64,000 nucleotides of DNA from Deinococcus aestuarii. GTDB taxonomy: Bacteria > Deinococcota > Deinococci > Deinococcales > Deinococcaceae. The position numbers were made by a program, and so were the translations under genes. The notes beneath the pieces are model-generated. The model was not told where the DNA came from, ran no database searches, and worked only from the letters and a program-made list of their open reading frames with translations. Location of the stretch: NCBI RefSeq assembly GCF_018863415.1, contig NZ_JAHKSN010000021.1:1-64000 (forward strand), given 5' to 3'. This document shows, one piece after another, positions 45,801 through 53,486 of this stretch (positions within the stretch are counted from its first letter, which is position 1; the number at the start of each line of letters is the position of its first letter).

Positions 45801-46404
45801 GGCCTTTGAGGTGGAACGGGCCCGCCAGCCCCTGAGTGCCCAGGAGAAGGAACTGATCGCGGTCGGGGAAACGTTCGAGGCGTTGCAGGGCGGGGCCTTC
45901 AAGCTTCCCCACGTCGTCGCCTTCCTGGAACAGTGCGTGGCCGCCGGGGCCGCGACCAGCATTCTGGGCCGCGCGACCTACCTGCTGGAGCAGCGGCCCA
46001 ACGACCTCACCCTGCTGTTTGTGGGCTCGGCGTTGCAGGCGCAGGCCGGGAAACTGGAGGGCGCCGGTCAGCTGGTGGAGCGGGCCGTCACGGTCATGCG
46101 CCGGGGCCCCCCCTCCGCCGAGCAGCTGCATGCCTACCTCGCGGCACTGCAGGAGACCCAGCCCGGGCTGGTGGTCCGGGTGTGCGCGGCCGTGGGCGGA
46201 CCGTTCGACGACCCCAGGGGCAAGCCGCTGGCGGTCGAGGTGCTGCGCCAGGAAGAGCCTGGGTTGGCTGATCGTCTGCAAAGAAGCTGGGCGCTGCTGG
46301 GGATGGTGCGCCACGCCCAGGGACTGCTGGACGTGGCCGGTCCGGTGACGAGACCGAAGACGACAACTCAGGGCGCGCGGCGCCAGGAAAAGGTGAGGAA
46401 ATGA
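42868..46404 (+). CDS. RecQ-family helicase with extra N-terminal and zinc-ribbon regions (DpdF-like)
   Basis: An 1178-residue protein. Residues 1-~310 are unique and match nothing I know. The RecQ core follows: HPALRDEQAEAL, ILPTGYGKSAIYQ (~352-362), VVSPLKALIEDQ, VDEAHCVSEWGHDFR (~455), LALTATAS, TKGFGMGVDKANIRL and YYQEAGRAGRDG. A zinc ribbon (CPRCGSHAF...YCTRCEAHF, ~624-645) is inserted between the two lobes. A C-terminal cluster (CGFCDSC) resembles the RecQ zinc domain. The size and insertions recall DpdF. It is translationally coupled (GTGA/ATGA) to the giant helicase before it and the coiled-coil protein after it. It should unwind DNA 3'-5'; the substrate is unknown. Confidence 0.88.
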   Translation: MRAPAAGLAARVGWEPRGWPQGSPWVGLPFHLQQALLGLARRDGAPLTVGGDGRLLAGAEVGVTLAAWTEGAVQGLGEDVHPLTPGGNVLRRAGMAQLERWLPTPGGLSPVPAMPLHWTAGEQETELEPEMLLSAARPRSLQRRLKKAGLTLRPEGPHWERWLTAGPVQVRLWSLAWLARLGEAIADGQATLRVRLLGDDPLPWLGLWDALELLVATRALRGQEWALPDVVVDAPSPGELEGLYLGAHLTRGARAPLAALRWTPVQTADVVVGAVDAVAPAELGAFWAAETVLQRVEAVQHQMTQPEGIGRAVVWPREVLDFMFSRFLGHPALRDEQAEALSRALGDEHLLVILPTGYGKSAIYQMVGLLQPGVTLVVSPLKALIEDQLAHLRELGVVGAAGITGDTADQRKVLGQFGSGRYRLFYCAPERLGTHEFRRYLEQLLSANQVAQIAVDEAHCVSEWGHDFRSSYMDVRRLSHELGARTGQPVPILALTATASDQVRQDVMRALEIPRDNTVHHHSSDRPELSFSVHAVDGRQGPQARLTALTNVFREVLPRLFPKDLLGRRREDARFEAGAVVFVPYTENRERALFRGNNSVVAEHLGTVFPAGHLGVSGSVSPGACPRCGSHAFFLDYGRPYCTRCEAHFERQEINTLPAASWNARVAQTQQDFLDSRLPVLVSTKGFGMGVDKANIRLVAHHVMSGSLEGYYQEAGRAGRDGQHAHVAMVTVLPHAGCRAEWLDSGRLTNLKPGEPVPLPCLSRNADGYHKLECPYRLTELCDLGQQAAFINNSFPSAREEFDKIKAITAQVEGRRTVDVFWAKGKGGQHDQRVTERALARLVALGLVRGYQKRTSCYVVTINPDWKAAEAVDALEQELRAYDEMSGSPGASLRRFEQWRASMLTGPKGYVTYGAPRLLETLYTTVRDARLASLLNLYRFAALSPGECRRAFLRSAFETTPLDQDYACGFCDSCVPDLAFEVERARQPLSAQEKELIAVGETFEALQGGAFKLPHVVAFLEQCVAAGAATSILGRATYLLEQRPNDLTLLFVGSALQAQAGKLEGAGQLVERAVTVMRRGPPSAEQLHAYLAALQETQPGLVVRVCAAVGGPFDDPRGKPLAVEVLRQEEPGLADRLQRSWALLGMVRHAQGLLDVAGPVTRPKTTTQGARRQEKVRK

Positions 46405-47993
46405 CCGCTTCGTATCTGGATGAGACGTGGTTCGAGGGCCAGGCGGGGGAACTCGCGGCCCTGCAGACCAGGCTGCGGGAGCATCTCGACGTGATCGCGC
46501 TGGCCGCGGGGCAGTTGCCCGACCTGGTGGCGCAGGTCCAGCGTCTGGAACAGCGTGAGCAGGAGACGCTGCGGACATTGGAGGCCACGCGACTGGCGGC
46601 CCAGGATGAGCTGCGGGCCGCGCTCGGCGCGGCCGTCTTCCAGGTGGAGGGGAAGTCCGGCGAACTCGTTCGGCACCTGGCGGCGCAGACGCAGGAATCC
46701 CAGACTTCCCTGGGGGAGGCCGCGGCTCGACTCCAGCAGGGCCTGCACGAGCAGCATGGGGGGCTTCAGCAGCAGCTGCACGAACAGTTCCAGGCGCTGC
46801 TGGAGACCCTCCCAGCCACAGCCCGGCGGATGGAACAGCAGGCCGCGGAGATCCGGGAAGGGTTGGAAGCCCGTCTACAAGGCTTCCAGGCAGAGGCGGG
46901 AGAGCAGGTGCAGCGGCTGCTGCACACCGTCGATGCGACCCTGCAGGCCGAGTCCGCTCGGCTCCACGGGCTCGTCGTGCAGCAGGGCCAGCGCGTCGCC
47001 GAGGTTTCGGCGGCCCTGGAGCGTGAGCACCAGACGCTGGAGCGAGACCTGTTGGACCTCCTGCAGGACACCTCCCAGCGCCTTGAGCAGCGCTTGACCG
47101 AGGCTGAGGAGCGGGCCGTCGCCCGAACCTCGCAGCTTGAAGCGCGTCTGGCTGCCCTGGAGACACAGCTGGAGCACCTGCGGGGCGGGAACGAGCGGCT
47201 CACGGCGGAAGTCGCGGCCGCCCGGCAGGACACCGGGCAATTGCGGACGGACCTGCAGACGGCGGCCGAGCGGCTGGACACCCTGACTCAGGCCGCCGAC
47301 ACCCTGCAGCTGGACGTCGGCACCCGCTTTCAGGCGGTCGAGCAACTGGTGCGTTCCCAGGAGCACCGCTGGCAACAGGATGTCTTGCAGCTTCGGGCCG
47401 CGCAGCAGGACCAGGCCAGACAGGCCCTGGCCGACCTGCAGGTCGTGCAGGACCAGCTCAGCGCCCGCCTTGACGCCCGGACCGATGAGGTCGGGCAGCG
47501 GTTGGAGAACGCCTTGACTCAGGAAGCTGTCCGGCTCGACACCCGGCTCAAGGACCTGGAAGCTCGGGTCCAGTCCGGGCAGGCGACGACGCAGCGGGAA
47601 CTCGGGCACCTGCGGACGGGACTGGATGCGGTGACCACCGGACTGGCCGCAGCGGCCCAGTTGACGCAACAGGTGCGAGCGGAGCTGCAACAGCGAAGCG
47701 AAGCCCTGGAGATCAGCGTCCGACAGGGTCTGGATACCGTCCGGCAGGAGACCCGGCGGGCCGAGCGGGCGGCCGCCGAGGAGGCCGCCCGTGCCGCCGA
47801 ACGTGCTTCGGCGCTGGAAAGGCGGCAGCAGGACGCCCAAGCGGCCCTGCAAGGCCACCTGAGCACCCTGCAGGCCGACATGGCGGCTGCGGGCGCGCAG
47901 GTGACCAGGACGGGTGACCGTCTGACGTCGTTCCTGTCCTGGTTCGGGCAGTCGGGGGCCTGGGCGCGGCTTCACGGAAAGCCGGAGCATTGA
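46401..47993 (+). CDS. Long coiled-coil protein, unknown function
   Basis: A 530-residue protein that is almost entirely heptad-repeat coiled coil, rich in Gln, Glu, Ala, Leu and Arg with very few Pro, Gly or Cys. A short non-coiled tail (LTSFLSWFGQSGAWARLHG) has aromatic residues that may bind a partner or membrane. ATG 46401 overlaps the RecQ stop and is preceded by GTGAGGAA. Such proteins could act as scaffolds; the giant helicase two genes upstream also carries a long coiled coil, so direct pairing is plausible. No enzymatic motif is visible. Confidence 0.75.
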   Translation: MTASYLDETWFEGQAGELAALQTRLREHLDVIALAAGQLPDLVAQVQRLEQREQETLRTLEATRLAAQDELRAALGAAVFQVEGKSGELVRHLAAQTQESQTSLGEAAARLQQGLHEQHGGLQQQLHEQFQALLETLPATARRMEQQAAEIREGLEARLQGFQAEAGEQVQRLLHTVDATLQAESARLHGLVVQQGQRVAEVSAALEREHQTLERDLLDLLQDTSQRLEQRLTEAEERAVARTSQLEARLAALETQLEHLRGGNERLTAEVAAARQDTGQLRTDLQTAAERLDTLTQAADTLQLDVGTRFQAVEQLVRSQEHRWQQDVLQLRAAQQDQARQALADLQVVQDQLSARLDARTDEVGQRLENALTQEAVRLDTRLKDLEARVQSGQATTQRELGHLRTGLDAVTTGLAAAAQLTQQVRAELQQRSEALEISVRQGLDTVRQETRRAERAAAEEAARAAERASALERRQQDAQAALQGHLSTLQADMAAAGAQVTRTGDRLTSFLSWFGQSGAWARLHGKPEH

Positions 47994-48628
47994 GGTCCCG
48001 AAGGGGGCGAGACCTGAATAGATGCGCTCCATGTCCTGCCCTCGCCCGTGCTGGCGCTGCCCCGGGTTCCGAATTGATGGCGTGCCTCAACCGTTTCAGG
48101 CGCTCCGCTGGGCAGTGTCGCGAGCCTCTCCCCAACGATCGGCTTGGCCGAGGACGGCATGACGAAGTTCGGCGACCTGGGCACCGGCGGGGCCGGAACT
48201 CGCGATCCTGCGGCAGTGCGCGGCATGGGGGGAACCCTTCGCGGCGGACATTCTGGGTGCGCCGCTGTGGGTCCTGCGGTTGCAGCCCCTCTTGCTGTGG
48301 GTGTTCCGGGGACGCGGGGGGAGCGGGTGGCTGGGCTGGCTTTGAGAGCATCTCCGCTGGGGTTGGTTGTCCCACGTACGCGCGAACATGGCCCTTCATC
48401 GTTCATGCCAGGGGCTGGGAGCCGTGGATGCACGCCTCAGGTGAACCCCACCGATTGTTCGACGGTCCCCGAGAGTTTGCCGTCTCGACCTAGACCTGAT
48501 CTACCGCCCGCGTGCTCATCGGGCCCTGGCAGGTACTCGGAGAAAGTGGCAGGGTGTGAAGGAAGACCGGTACCTGACCCGGACACTCCTCTGCGAAGTC
48601 TTTCACCCTCCCGTGGCATCTCGGTCGG
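47994..48628. other. 635-bp region with possible degraded coding sequence
   Basis: No intact gene is convincing. One + strand frame at about 48185-48345 reads as a plausible protein tail (PELAILRQCAAWGEPF, then ILGAPLWVLRLQPLLLWVF) ending at a TGA near 48343. It has no start codon after the preceding stop, so at best it is a gene remnant. The region separates the helicase operon from an integrase gene and may hold the island boundary. Confidence 0.35.
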
Positions 48629-49954
48629 ATGACCGTCCGCAGACGTTCCGGCGAAGGTACCGTCCACCCCGTGATCCTGAATGGCCAGGTCGTGAGCTAC
48701 CGGGGTCTGGCCTCCTACCAGGACCCAGCCACCGGCAAGCAGCGCCGTAAGTCGGTGAGCCGCAAGACCCGGGAGGAAGCCAAGCGGGCCCTCGCGGCCC
48801 TGCTGCGCACCCTCCCGAAGGCCAGGCCAGTGAGGCGCCGCACGGCCGAGCCCCCCAGCCTGCCCCCCGCTGAGGATGCCGCCTCACTGCACGCCTTCCT
48901 GCTGCGCTGGCTGGCCTACAAGGAGCGCGACGTGCGCCCGTCGACCTACCGCACCTATGTGCAGAACCTGAACCCCGTTCTACCCCACGCGGGGAATCGG
49001 CTTTTGAGCGCCCTCTCCGTGCTGGACATCGAGGACCTGGTGCAAGCACTTCACAAGGAGCACGGTCCCCGTGGGGCGGGCCGGTCCCTGCACACCCTGC
49101 GGATGGCCCTGCGCCAGGCGGTGCGCTGGCAACTCGTGCCCCTCAACGTGGCGGAAAACGTCCGCAAGCCCAAGGTCGGGCGACAGGAGACCCTGGTCTG
49201 GACCCCGGCCCAGGCGGCCAAGTTCCTCGAGGCCGCGCGTGGGCACCGCCTGTACCCCCTCTTCGCCCTGGCCCTGAGCACCGGGATGCGCCGGGGGGAA
49301 CTGCTGGCCCTGCACTGGGGGGACGTCGACCTCGAGGCCCGCGAGATTACCGTCCGGCACAACCTCGTCAAGGACGCGGCCGGACGGTACGGTGTGGGCC
49401 AGCCGAAGACCGAGACCGGGCACCGCCGCATCCTGCTGGCCGAGGACACGGTCGACCTCCTGCGGGAACACCGGGAGCGGGAACAGCGGGGGAGACGGGC
49501 GCCGCGTCCCGGCGATTTCGTGTTCACGGCGGCGTCGGGAAACTATGTGCAGGGCCGCCACCTCGACCGCACCTACCGGGCCCTGATGGAGGAGGCGGGC
49601 GTGCCGCGCCTGCGCTTCCACGACCTGCGGCACACGGCGGCGAGCCTGCTGATGCGGCGGGGCGTCCCGCCCAAGGTGGTGGCGGACCGGCTGGGGCACG
49701 CGGACGCCAGCTTCACCCTGAAGGTGTACACCCATGTGTACGACGACCAGCGGGCCGCGGCGGCCCTGCCCATGAGCGAATTGCTGGGGGCGGAAAGCCG
49801 GGGAAACCCACAGGTCTCGCACCCCGGGTCGGCCGTTGAGCTGGAGCAGGGGCTGGAGGCCCTGAGGCGGCTGCATCAGGCGCTGGGGGCGTTCCTCGAG
49901 ACGGCGCCCGAGTGGGCGAGGACGGCGGTGCAGGGGATGGCTGGCAGCCGGTAA
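48629..49954 (+). CDS. Phage-type tyrosine recombinase / integrase
   Basis: A 441-residue site-specific recombinase. There is an arm-binding-like N terminus (YRGLASYQDPATGKQRRKS), a SAM-like core-binding domain (~85-175) and a catalytic domain with the Arg of STGMRRGELL (~219), the H-x-x-R of FHDLRHTAASLL (~330), LGHADASFTLKVYTHVY with the third His and the tyrosine nucleophile (~367-371). All catalytic residues are present, so it is probably active. It sits at the right end of the helicase operon and may mobilise the adjoining island. I could not find a tRNA or a clear attachment-site repeat beside it. Confidence 0.9.
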   Translation: MTVRRRSGEGTVHPVILNGQVVSYRGLASYQDPATGKQRRKSVSRKTREEAKRALAALLRTLPKARPVRRRTAEPPSLPPAEDAASLHAFLLRWLAYKERDVRPSTYRTYVQNLNPVLPHAGNRLLSALSVLDIEDLVQALHKEHGPRGAGRSLHTLRMALRQAVRWQLVPLNVAENVRKPKVGRQETLVWTPAQAAKFLEAARGHRLYPLFALALSTGMRRGELLALHWGDVDLEAREITVRHNLVKDAAGRYGVGQPKTETGHRRILLAEDTVDLLREHREREQRGRRAPRPGDFVFTAASGNYVQGRHLDRTYRALMEEAGVPRLRFHDLRHTAASLLMRRGVPPKVVADRLGHADASFTLKVYTHVYDDQRAAAALPMSELLGAESRGNPQVSHPGSAVELEQGLEALRRLHQALGAFLETAPEWARTAVQGMAGSR

Positions 49955-50081
49955 CGGGAGAACCGTGGGGCTGCGACGCACACCCCTGGTGCCCTGCTGA
50001 CAGGGGCTCGGTGCCCAGAAAGAACGGAGAGAAGGGCGCCCCTCCCAGCGCGGCGGCTCCTAAGAAAAAGTGAAGGTCGAC

Positions 50082-50110
50082 TCATTATACAGCGCTCTGT
50101 CGTACGATGA
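50082..50110. promoter_or_regulatory. Imperfect dyad upstream of the TacA-type antitoxin
   Basis: TCAT and ATGA bracket an imperfect inverted repeat centred on CAGCGCTCTG, just before the antitoxin start. The site is AT-richer than its surroundings and includes TTATAC, a possible -10. Toxin-antitoxin operons of this class are usually autoregulated through such sites. Confidence 0.4.
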
Positions 50111-50116
50111 AGAACC

Positions 50117-50395
50117 ATGGCGGGTGCAGCCAAATTACAGATACTCGAGGCACGGATCGATGCGGAAAAGAAGGAAACCATCGGCGCGGCCGCCGCCGTG
50201 CAGGGCCTGTCCATCAGTGACTTCGTGATTCAGGCGGCCTATGCCCGCGCGCTGGAGACGCTCGAGGCCCACCGCACCCTGCAACTGTCCGCGGCGGATC
50301 AGCGCCTCTTCGTGGAGACCCTGATGAACCCGCCCGCCCCGAACGACGCCTTGCGGGAGGCGGCCGCCCGCAGCCGGGAACGCTTCGGTTCGTGA
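50117..50395 (+). CDS. TacA-type antitoxin (DUF1778, ribbon-helix-helix)
   Basis: A 92-residue protein matching the DUF1778 antitoxin pattern throughout: LEARIDAEKKETIGAAAAV, GLSISDFVIQAAYARALE, then LSAADQRLFVETLMNPPAPN and a basic tail. These antitoxins bind DNA through the N terminus and block a GNAT acetyltransferase toxin that acetylates aminoacyl-tRNA. The next frame overlaps it by 4 bp in the normal TA layout, but that toxin is truncated, so this is now an orphan antitoxin. Confidence 0.88.
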   Translation: MAGAAKLQILEARIDAEKKETIGAAAAVQGLSISDFVIQAAYARALETLEAHRTLQLSAADQRLFVETLMNPPAPNDALREAAARSRERFGS

Positions 50396-50580
50396 CCGTC
50401 TCCCTGCGCGTCGTGCCCTTCAGACCGGACTACGACACCAGCGCCTTCGGAAACCTGGACGAGCACCCGACGGCCTACCTGAAGGAAGCCTGGGTGCCCC
50501 GCGTGCAGCGGGACCTGAACACCGGCCAGGCCGCCGTCTTCTGCAGACGCACCGGCTCGTTGAACTGCGCCAGGCTGTAG
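50392..50580 (+). pseudogene. Truncated GNAT toxin (TacT-like)
   Basis: The GTG start overlaps the antitoxin stop as expected. The first ~48 codons (RPDYDTSAFGNLDEHPTAYL, WVPRVQRDLNTGQAAVF) correspond to the N terminus of GNAT toxins, which run to ~160-170 residues. From about 50541 the sequence becomes part of an XRE antitoxin in another frame, and the toxin frame stops at 50580. The acetyl-CoA-binding core is missing, so it cannot be active. Confidence 0.75.
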
Positions 50581-50758
50581 GCCTCAACGAGGAGGGCCTG
50601 GCACAGTGGCTGGGCATCCCGCTTTTCTGCGTCTCCCGCATCGAACGCGGAGACCTCGACCACACTGAGATCGTCACCCTGCGGGCCTTCCCCCGGGCTC
50701 TCGGCGGGAACTGGAGATCACCCTCAGGCTCGCCGACGAGCGCCTCACGCTGGGCTGA
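50541..50758 (+). pseudogene. Frameshifted XRE-family antitoxin remnant (copy 1)
   Basis: In one frame the DNA reads LVELRQAVGLNEEGLAQWLG, CVSRIERGDLDHTEIVTLRA, the helix-turn-helix of a HigA/RelB-associated XRE antitoxin. After a 1-nt shift near 50708 it continues ELEITLRLADERLTLG and stops at 50756-50758, the usual C terminus of this family. Start codon and N terminus are gone; the remnant is fused to the broken GNAT toxin. A related remnant lies at 57408. Confidence 0.75.
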
Positions 50759-50786
50759 CCTTTGGGGTCCGTAGGCGTCACACCCA

Positions 50787-50821
50787 TGACTCGGTAGAGT
50801 CCTTAATCAGATCAGATGTGA
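50787..50821. repeat. Partial copy of the fic upstream region
   Basis: These 35 bp align, with one gap and roughly 75-80% identity by eye, with 58779-58814 immediately upstream of the fic gene; the ACCCAT that forms the fic start codon there is also kept (50782-50787). No fic coding sequence follows on the - strand here. Confidence 0.7.
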
Positions 50822-50823
50822 GC

Positions 50824-51301
50824 CGATTGGCCCGGGATATTCGAATCACCGGCTCAGGTCACCTCGCCTGCGCGGCGCCCCTGTTCACTGTTCGTGTTCA
50901 CAGACAAGTGCTCGGAAGACAGGCTGGGCCGGGTGGAAGTTCACGTGCTGGGGAAGACCGGGGGTTCGAGCGCTTCCGCGGGGCGTGGAAACTACGACGG
51001 GCGTCCCCATGCCCTGCCGTGCGCAGGGGGAGAGGCCCGCGAGCCACGAGCCGACTCCATCTTCCCAACGACACCCATTGGGCCTTTCTATCCCGGCCGG
51101 ATGCTGTGACTTGCGCGCCCCATACATTGTTGAGGTGGCGGTGGTTGCGGGAGCTGAGGACCATGGGGGCGGCTGCGGCGGGTGTGGTGACTGCATCTCG
51201 GACGGCACCAGGGAGCCAATTTCCACGGAGTGCCAGGAATGTCCGGGGCGGGTTCGGAACGCCGTGCCCTCCGGGTCCACTGCCCCTGACATGCTGGGAG
51301 C
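50824..51301. other. 478-bp region without a convincing gene
   Basis: Short frames on both strands lack motifs, starts with binding sites and sensible composition. The right end presumably carries the promoter of the HTH gene at 51302. Confidence 0.4.
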
Positions 51302-52447
51302 ATGTTCCGAGTTTGGCCCTCCCGTGAAGAGCTCTACGACCTGGTGTGGTCCAAACCGGCCGAGGAGGTGGCCGCCGACCTCGGCATCACGGGCACAGCC
51401 CTGACCAGGGCCTGCGCGCGGCGCAACATTCCCAAACCCCCTCGCGGGTATTGGGCCCGGCTGCGGGCGGGACAGCCGGTGAACCGGGTCCCCCTGCCGA
51501 AGAGCGCGACCCCGCCGAAGAAGGCCAGGGCGGAGCGGCCCACCTTTGTGCCACCCCCTGTGGCGCAGACATCCCCCCGTCCCCGGGTGGTGCAGCGCAC
51601 CGAGCGGGCCTACGAGGGGGCGGACACCGACGTGTGGGGCCGCCTCGTCCCCTCCTGGACCGGCACGTCCGAGTACCTCGACCTCATGGTCTCCCGCGAC
51701 GCCCTGCCGCGGGCGTTGCAGGTCATGGCACGGCTGATCGAGGAGGCCCGCGCCGTGGGGATGACTGTCACGGCGCAGCACCGCTCGACCTTCCTCGCGG
51801 TGGCGGGCGAGCAGGTCCGGCTGCGCCTCAAGGAGAAGGTTCAGGCACAGGAGGGGCTACCGCTGTTGCCCGCCCGCTCCACCTGGGACACGCCCTCACG
51901 GCAGAAAGCGCGGGGGACGGGGGAGCTGAGCCTGCTGGTGCTGGACCCCACAGGGGACGTGCCCACGGCCTCCTGGCGCGACGGACCCCTCCCGCTGGAG
52001 GACCAGATGTCCGGGATCATCGGCGCGTTCCGGGCGGTGCCGCGCCGGGCCGAACAGCGGCGACGGGATGAGGCGGTGGCGGCCGAGCGCCGCCGGCAGC
52101 AGGAGCTGGAGACCCAGCGGCTGCGGATAATCGAGGCGCAGCGGCAGGCGGAACTCCGGCGGCGGCGCGAGGAGGAGCAGGCCTGCCGGGAGACGCTGCT
52201 GGCCCACGCCCGGCGCTGGGAGGAGGGCCAGCGGCTGCGGGCCTACCTCGACTGGGTACAGATCCAGATGCAGGGCGCCCCCGACGCCGGGACCGAGGCG
52301 TTCCAGGGCTGGCTGGCGTGGGCCGAGCAGGAGCTTCTGGTACTTGATCCCGTTCGCAGCGGGGAGCTGACGGCCCTGACCGTCCGGGTGCAACGGATGA
52401 CCGGGTGGCCGCCCCTCGAGGAGGTGATTCCCGACTCACGGCGTTGA
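51302..52447 (+). CDS. Conserved hypothetical protein with N-terminal HTH (PPRGYWA family)
   Basis: A 381-residue protein. The N-terminal ~50 residues, SREELYDLVWSKPAEEVAAD through GITGTALTRAC to IPKPPRGYWARLRAG, match a widespread family of unknown function that begins with a putative helix-turn-helix and the invariant PPRGYWA. A Pro-rich linker (~55-95) and a mixed domain follow, then a strongly charged coiled coil (~245-310, RRRQQELETQRLRIIEAQRQ) and a helical tail. Members are often near integrases in accessory regions, as here. A role in DNA binding or mobile-element biology is only a guess. Confidence 0.75.
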   Translation: MFRVWPSREELYDLVWSKPAEEVAADLGITGTALTRACARRNIPKPPRGYWARLRAGQPVNRVPLPKSATPPKKARAERPTFVPPPVAQTSPRPRVVQRTERAYEGADTDVWGRLVPSWTGTSEYLDLMVSRDALPRALQVMARLIEEARAVGMTVTAQHRSTFLAVAGEQVRLRLKEKVQAQEGLPLLPARSTWDTPSRQKARGTGELSLLVLDPTGDVPTASWRDGPLPLEDQMSGIIGAFRAVPRRAEQRRRDEAVAAERRRQQELETQRLRIIEAQRQAELRRRREEEQACRETLLAHARRWEEGQRLRAYLDWVQIQMQGAPDAGTEAFQGWLAWAEQELLVLDPVRSGELTALTVRVQRMTGWPPLEEVIPDSRR

Positions 52448-52503
52448 GGGAGAGGACCTGTGGGCTTGCCGTTCCCAATGGACCAGCCGTGCAATGACCG
52501 AGG

Positions 52504-53166
52504 CTATCTCCAGCGTGGGGAGGTGGGCGCGCCCACCTCCCCCACGTCGACCACTTGAGGTGGCTGGCTCACCCGGTAGCGCGTGTCGCACACGGCAGCA
52601 TTGAGGTACTGCACGCCGCCGCGCTCCTCCCGGCCGTACCCCTCGTGGATGTGCCCGAACACGTGGACCCGGGGACGCAGGCGCTCGATCACCCGGCCCA
52701 GGTGCGGACACCCGACGGCCTGGCCCTCCAGCAGCACCCGGTCGAGGATGCCCCGGGGCGGCCCGTGGGTCACCACGACGTCCACCCCCGCCGGAAGTTG
52801 TCCCCAGTGTTGCCGCAGCTCCTCGTCGGTGCGATTGAAGGCCCAGTCCATGAACTCGGGCGTGACGGGACTGCCCCAGAACCGCACGCCGTCCAGCTCC
52901 ACCCCCGAGTCGTTGAGGTAGGTGATGTTGTCCGGAATCAGCCCCTCGGCGAGGTGGGGCGTGCGCTCGAAGGCGAAGTCGTGGTTGCCCGCGATCATCA
53001 CGCGGTGCCGGAAGTCGCCGACCCGGCCGAACCAGCTCAGGAAGCGGCCGATCTCGTCGAGCCGCCCGTGACCGCTCACGTCCCCGGCGTGCAGCAGGAC
53101 GTCCCCGGGCGGAAGACGGACCTGATCGTGCAGGCCGTGGGTGTCGGAGAGGCAGACCAGCCTCAT
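52504..53166 (-). CDS. Calcineurin-like metallophosphoesterase
   Basis: A 220-residue single-domain phosphoesterase with all five metal-binding blocks: SDTHG (~7-11), GDVSGHG (~28), GNHDFAF (~60), THGPPRG (~134) and FGHIHEGYG (~170). The compact size and GNHD/THGPP spacing recall MPPED-like and YfcE-like cyclic or phosphodiester hydrolases. The substrate cannot be told; a phosphodiesterase acting on nucleotides is possible. ATG 53166 is preceded on the - strand by AGAGGAG at 7 nt. The gene stands alone, about 320 bp downstream of the RNA ligase gene on the same strand. Confidence 0.88.
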   Translation of the reverse strand: MRLVCLSDTHGLHDQVRLPPGDVLLHAGDVSGHGRLDEIGRFLSWFGRVGDFRHRVMIAGNHDFAFERTPHLAEGLIPDNITYLNDSGVELDGVRFWGSPVTPEFMDWAFNRTDEELRQHWGQLPAGVDVVVTHGPPRGILDRVLLEGQAVGCPHLGRVIERLRPRVHVFGHIHEGYGREERGGVQYLNAAVCDTRYRVSQPPQVVDVGEVGAPTSPRWR

Positions 53167-53486
53167 GGGCAGGCTCCTCTGACGAGCTCATGCCCGGTGT
53201 GCGGAGGGGAACCACGCCCCCACCAGGAGGAGTTGTTCCGGTGGCCAGGCTTCACCGCCCCAGCGTAGCCCCGGAACTGCGGCGGGGCGGCCCGATGTGC
53301 CCTGGCCCTCACCTTCCGGGCCCTGCACGGACGAGGACGGCGGCCTGGCCGTGGTCGGGTGACCAGACGACCCTGTGCTCCGGCAGTGCTGATCACCTGG
53401 CCCCTGGCGTCCAGCCGTGCTCACAGGGTTGGACGTGCCCAGGCGTCCAGTGCCATGAGCACGCCCGGGTGCGCAGCCTGATGCCG
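53167..53486. other. 320-bp intergenic region, nothing recognised
   Basis: I see no gene, clear terminator or promoter in this gap between two - strand genes. Confidence 0.4.

Noticed and set aside
42127..47166. A very long open frame on the - strand (about 1680 codons) antisense to the RecQ and coiled-coil genes
   Set aside because: It is a by-product of GC-rich codon usage in the real + strand genes; its translation is Arg/Gly/Pro/Gln-rich with no motif, while the + strand has full helicase motifs.
48144..48632. A 162-codon + strand frame before the integrase
   Set aside because: Composition is Gly/Arg/Pro-rich without motifs and it overlaps the integrase start; a different frame in the same DNA looks more protein-like, so at most a remnant is present.
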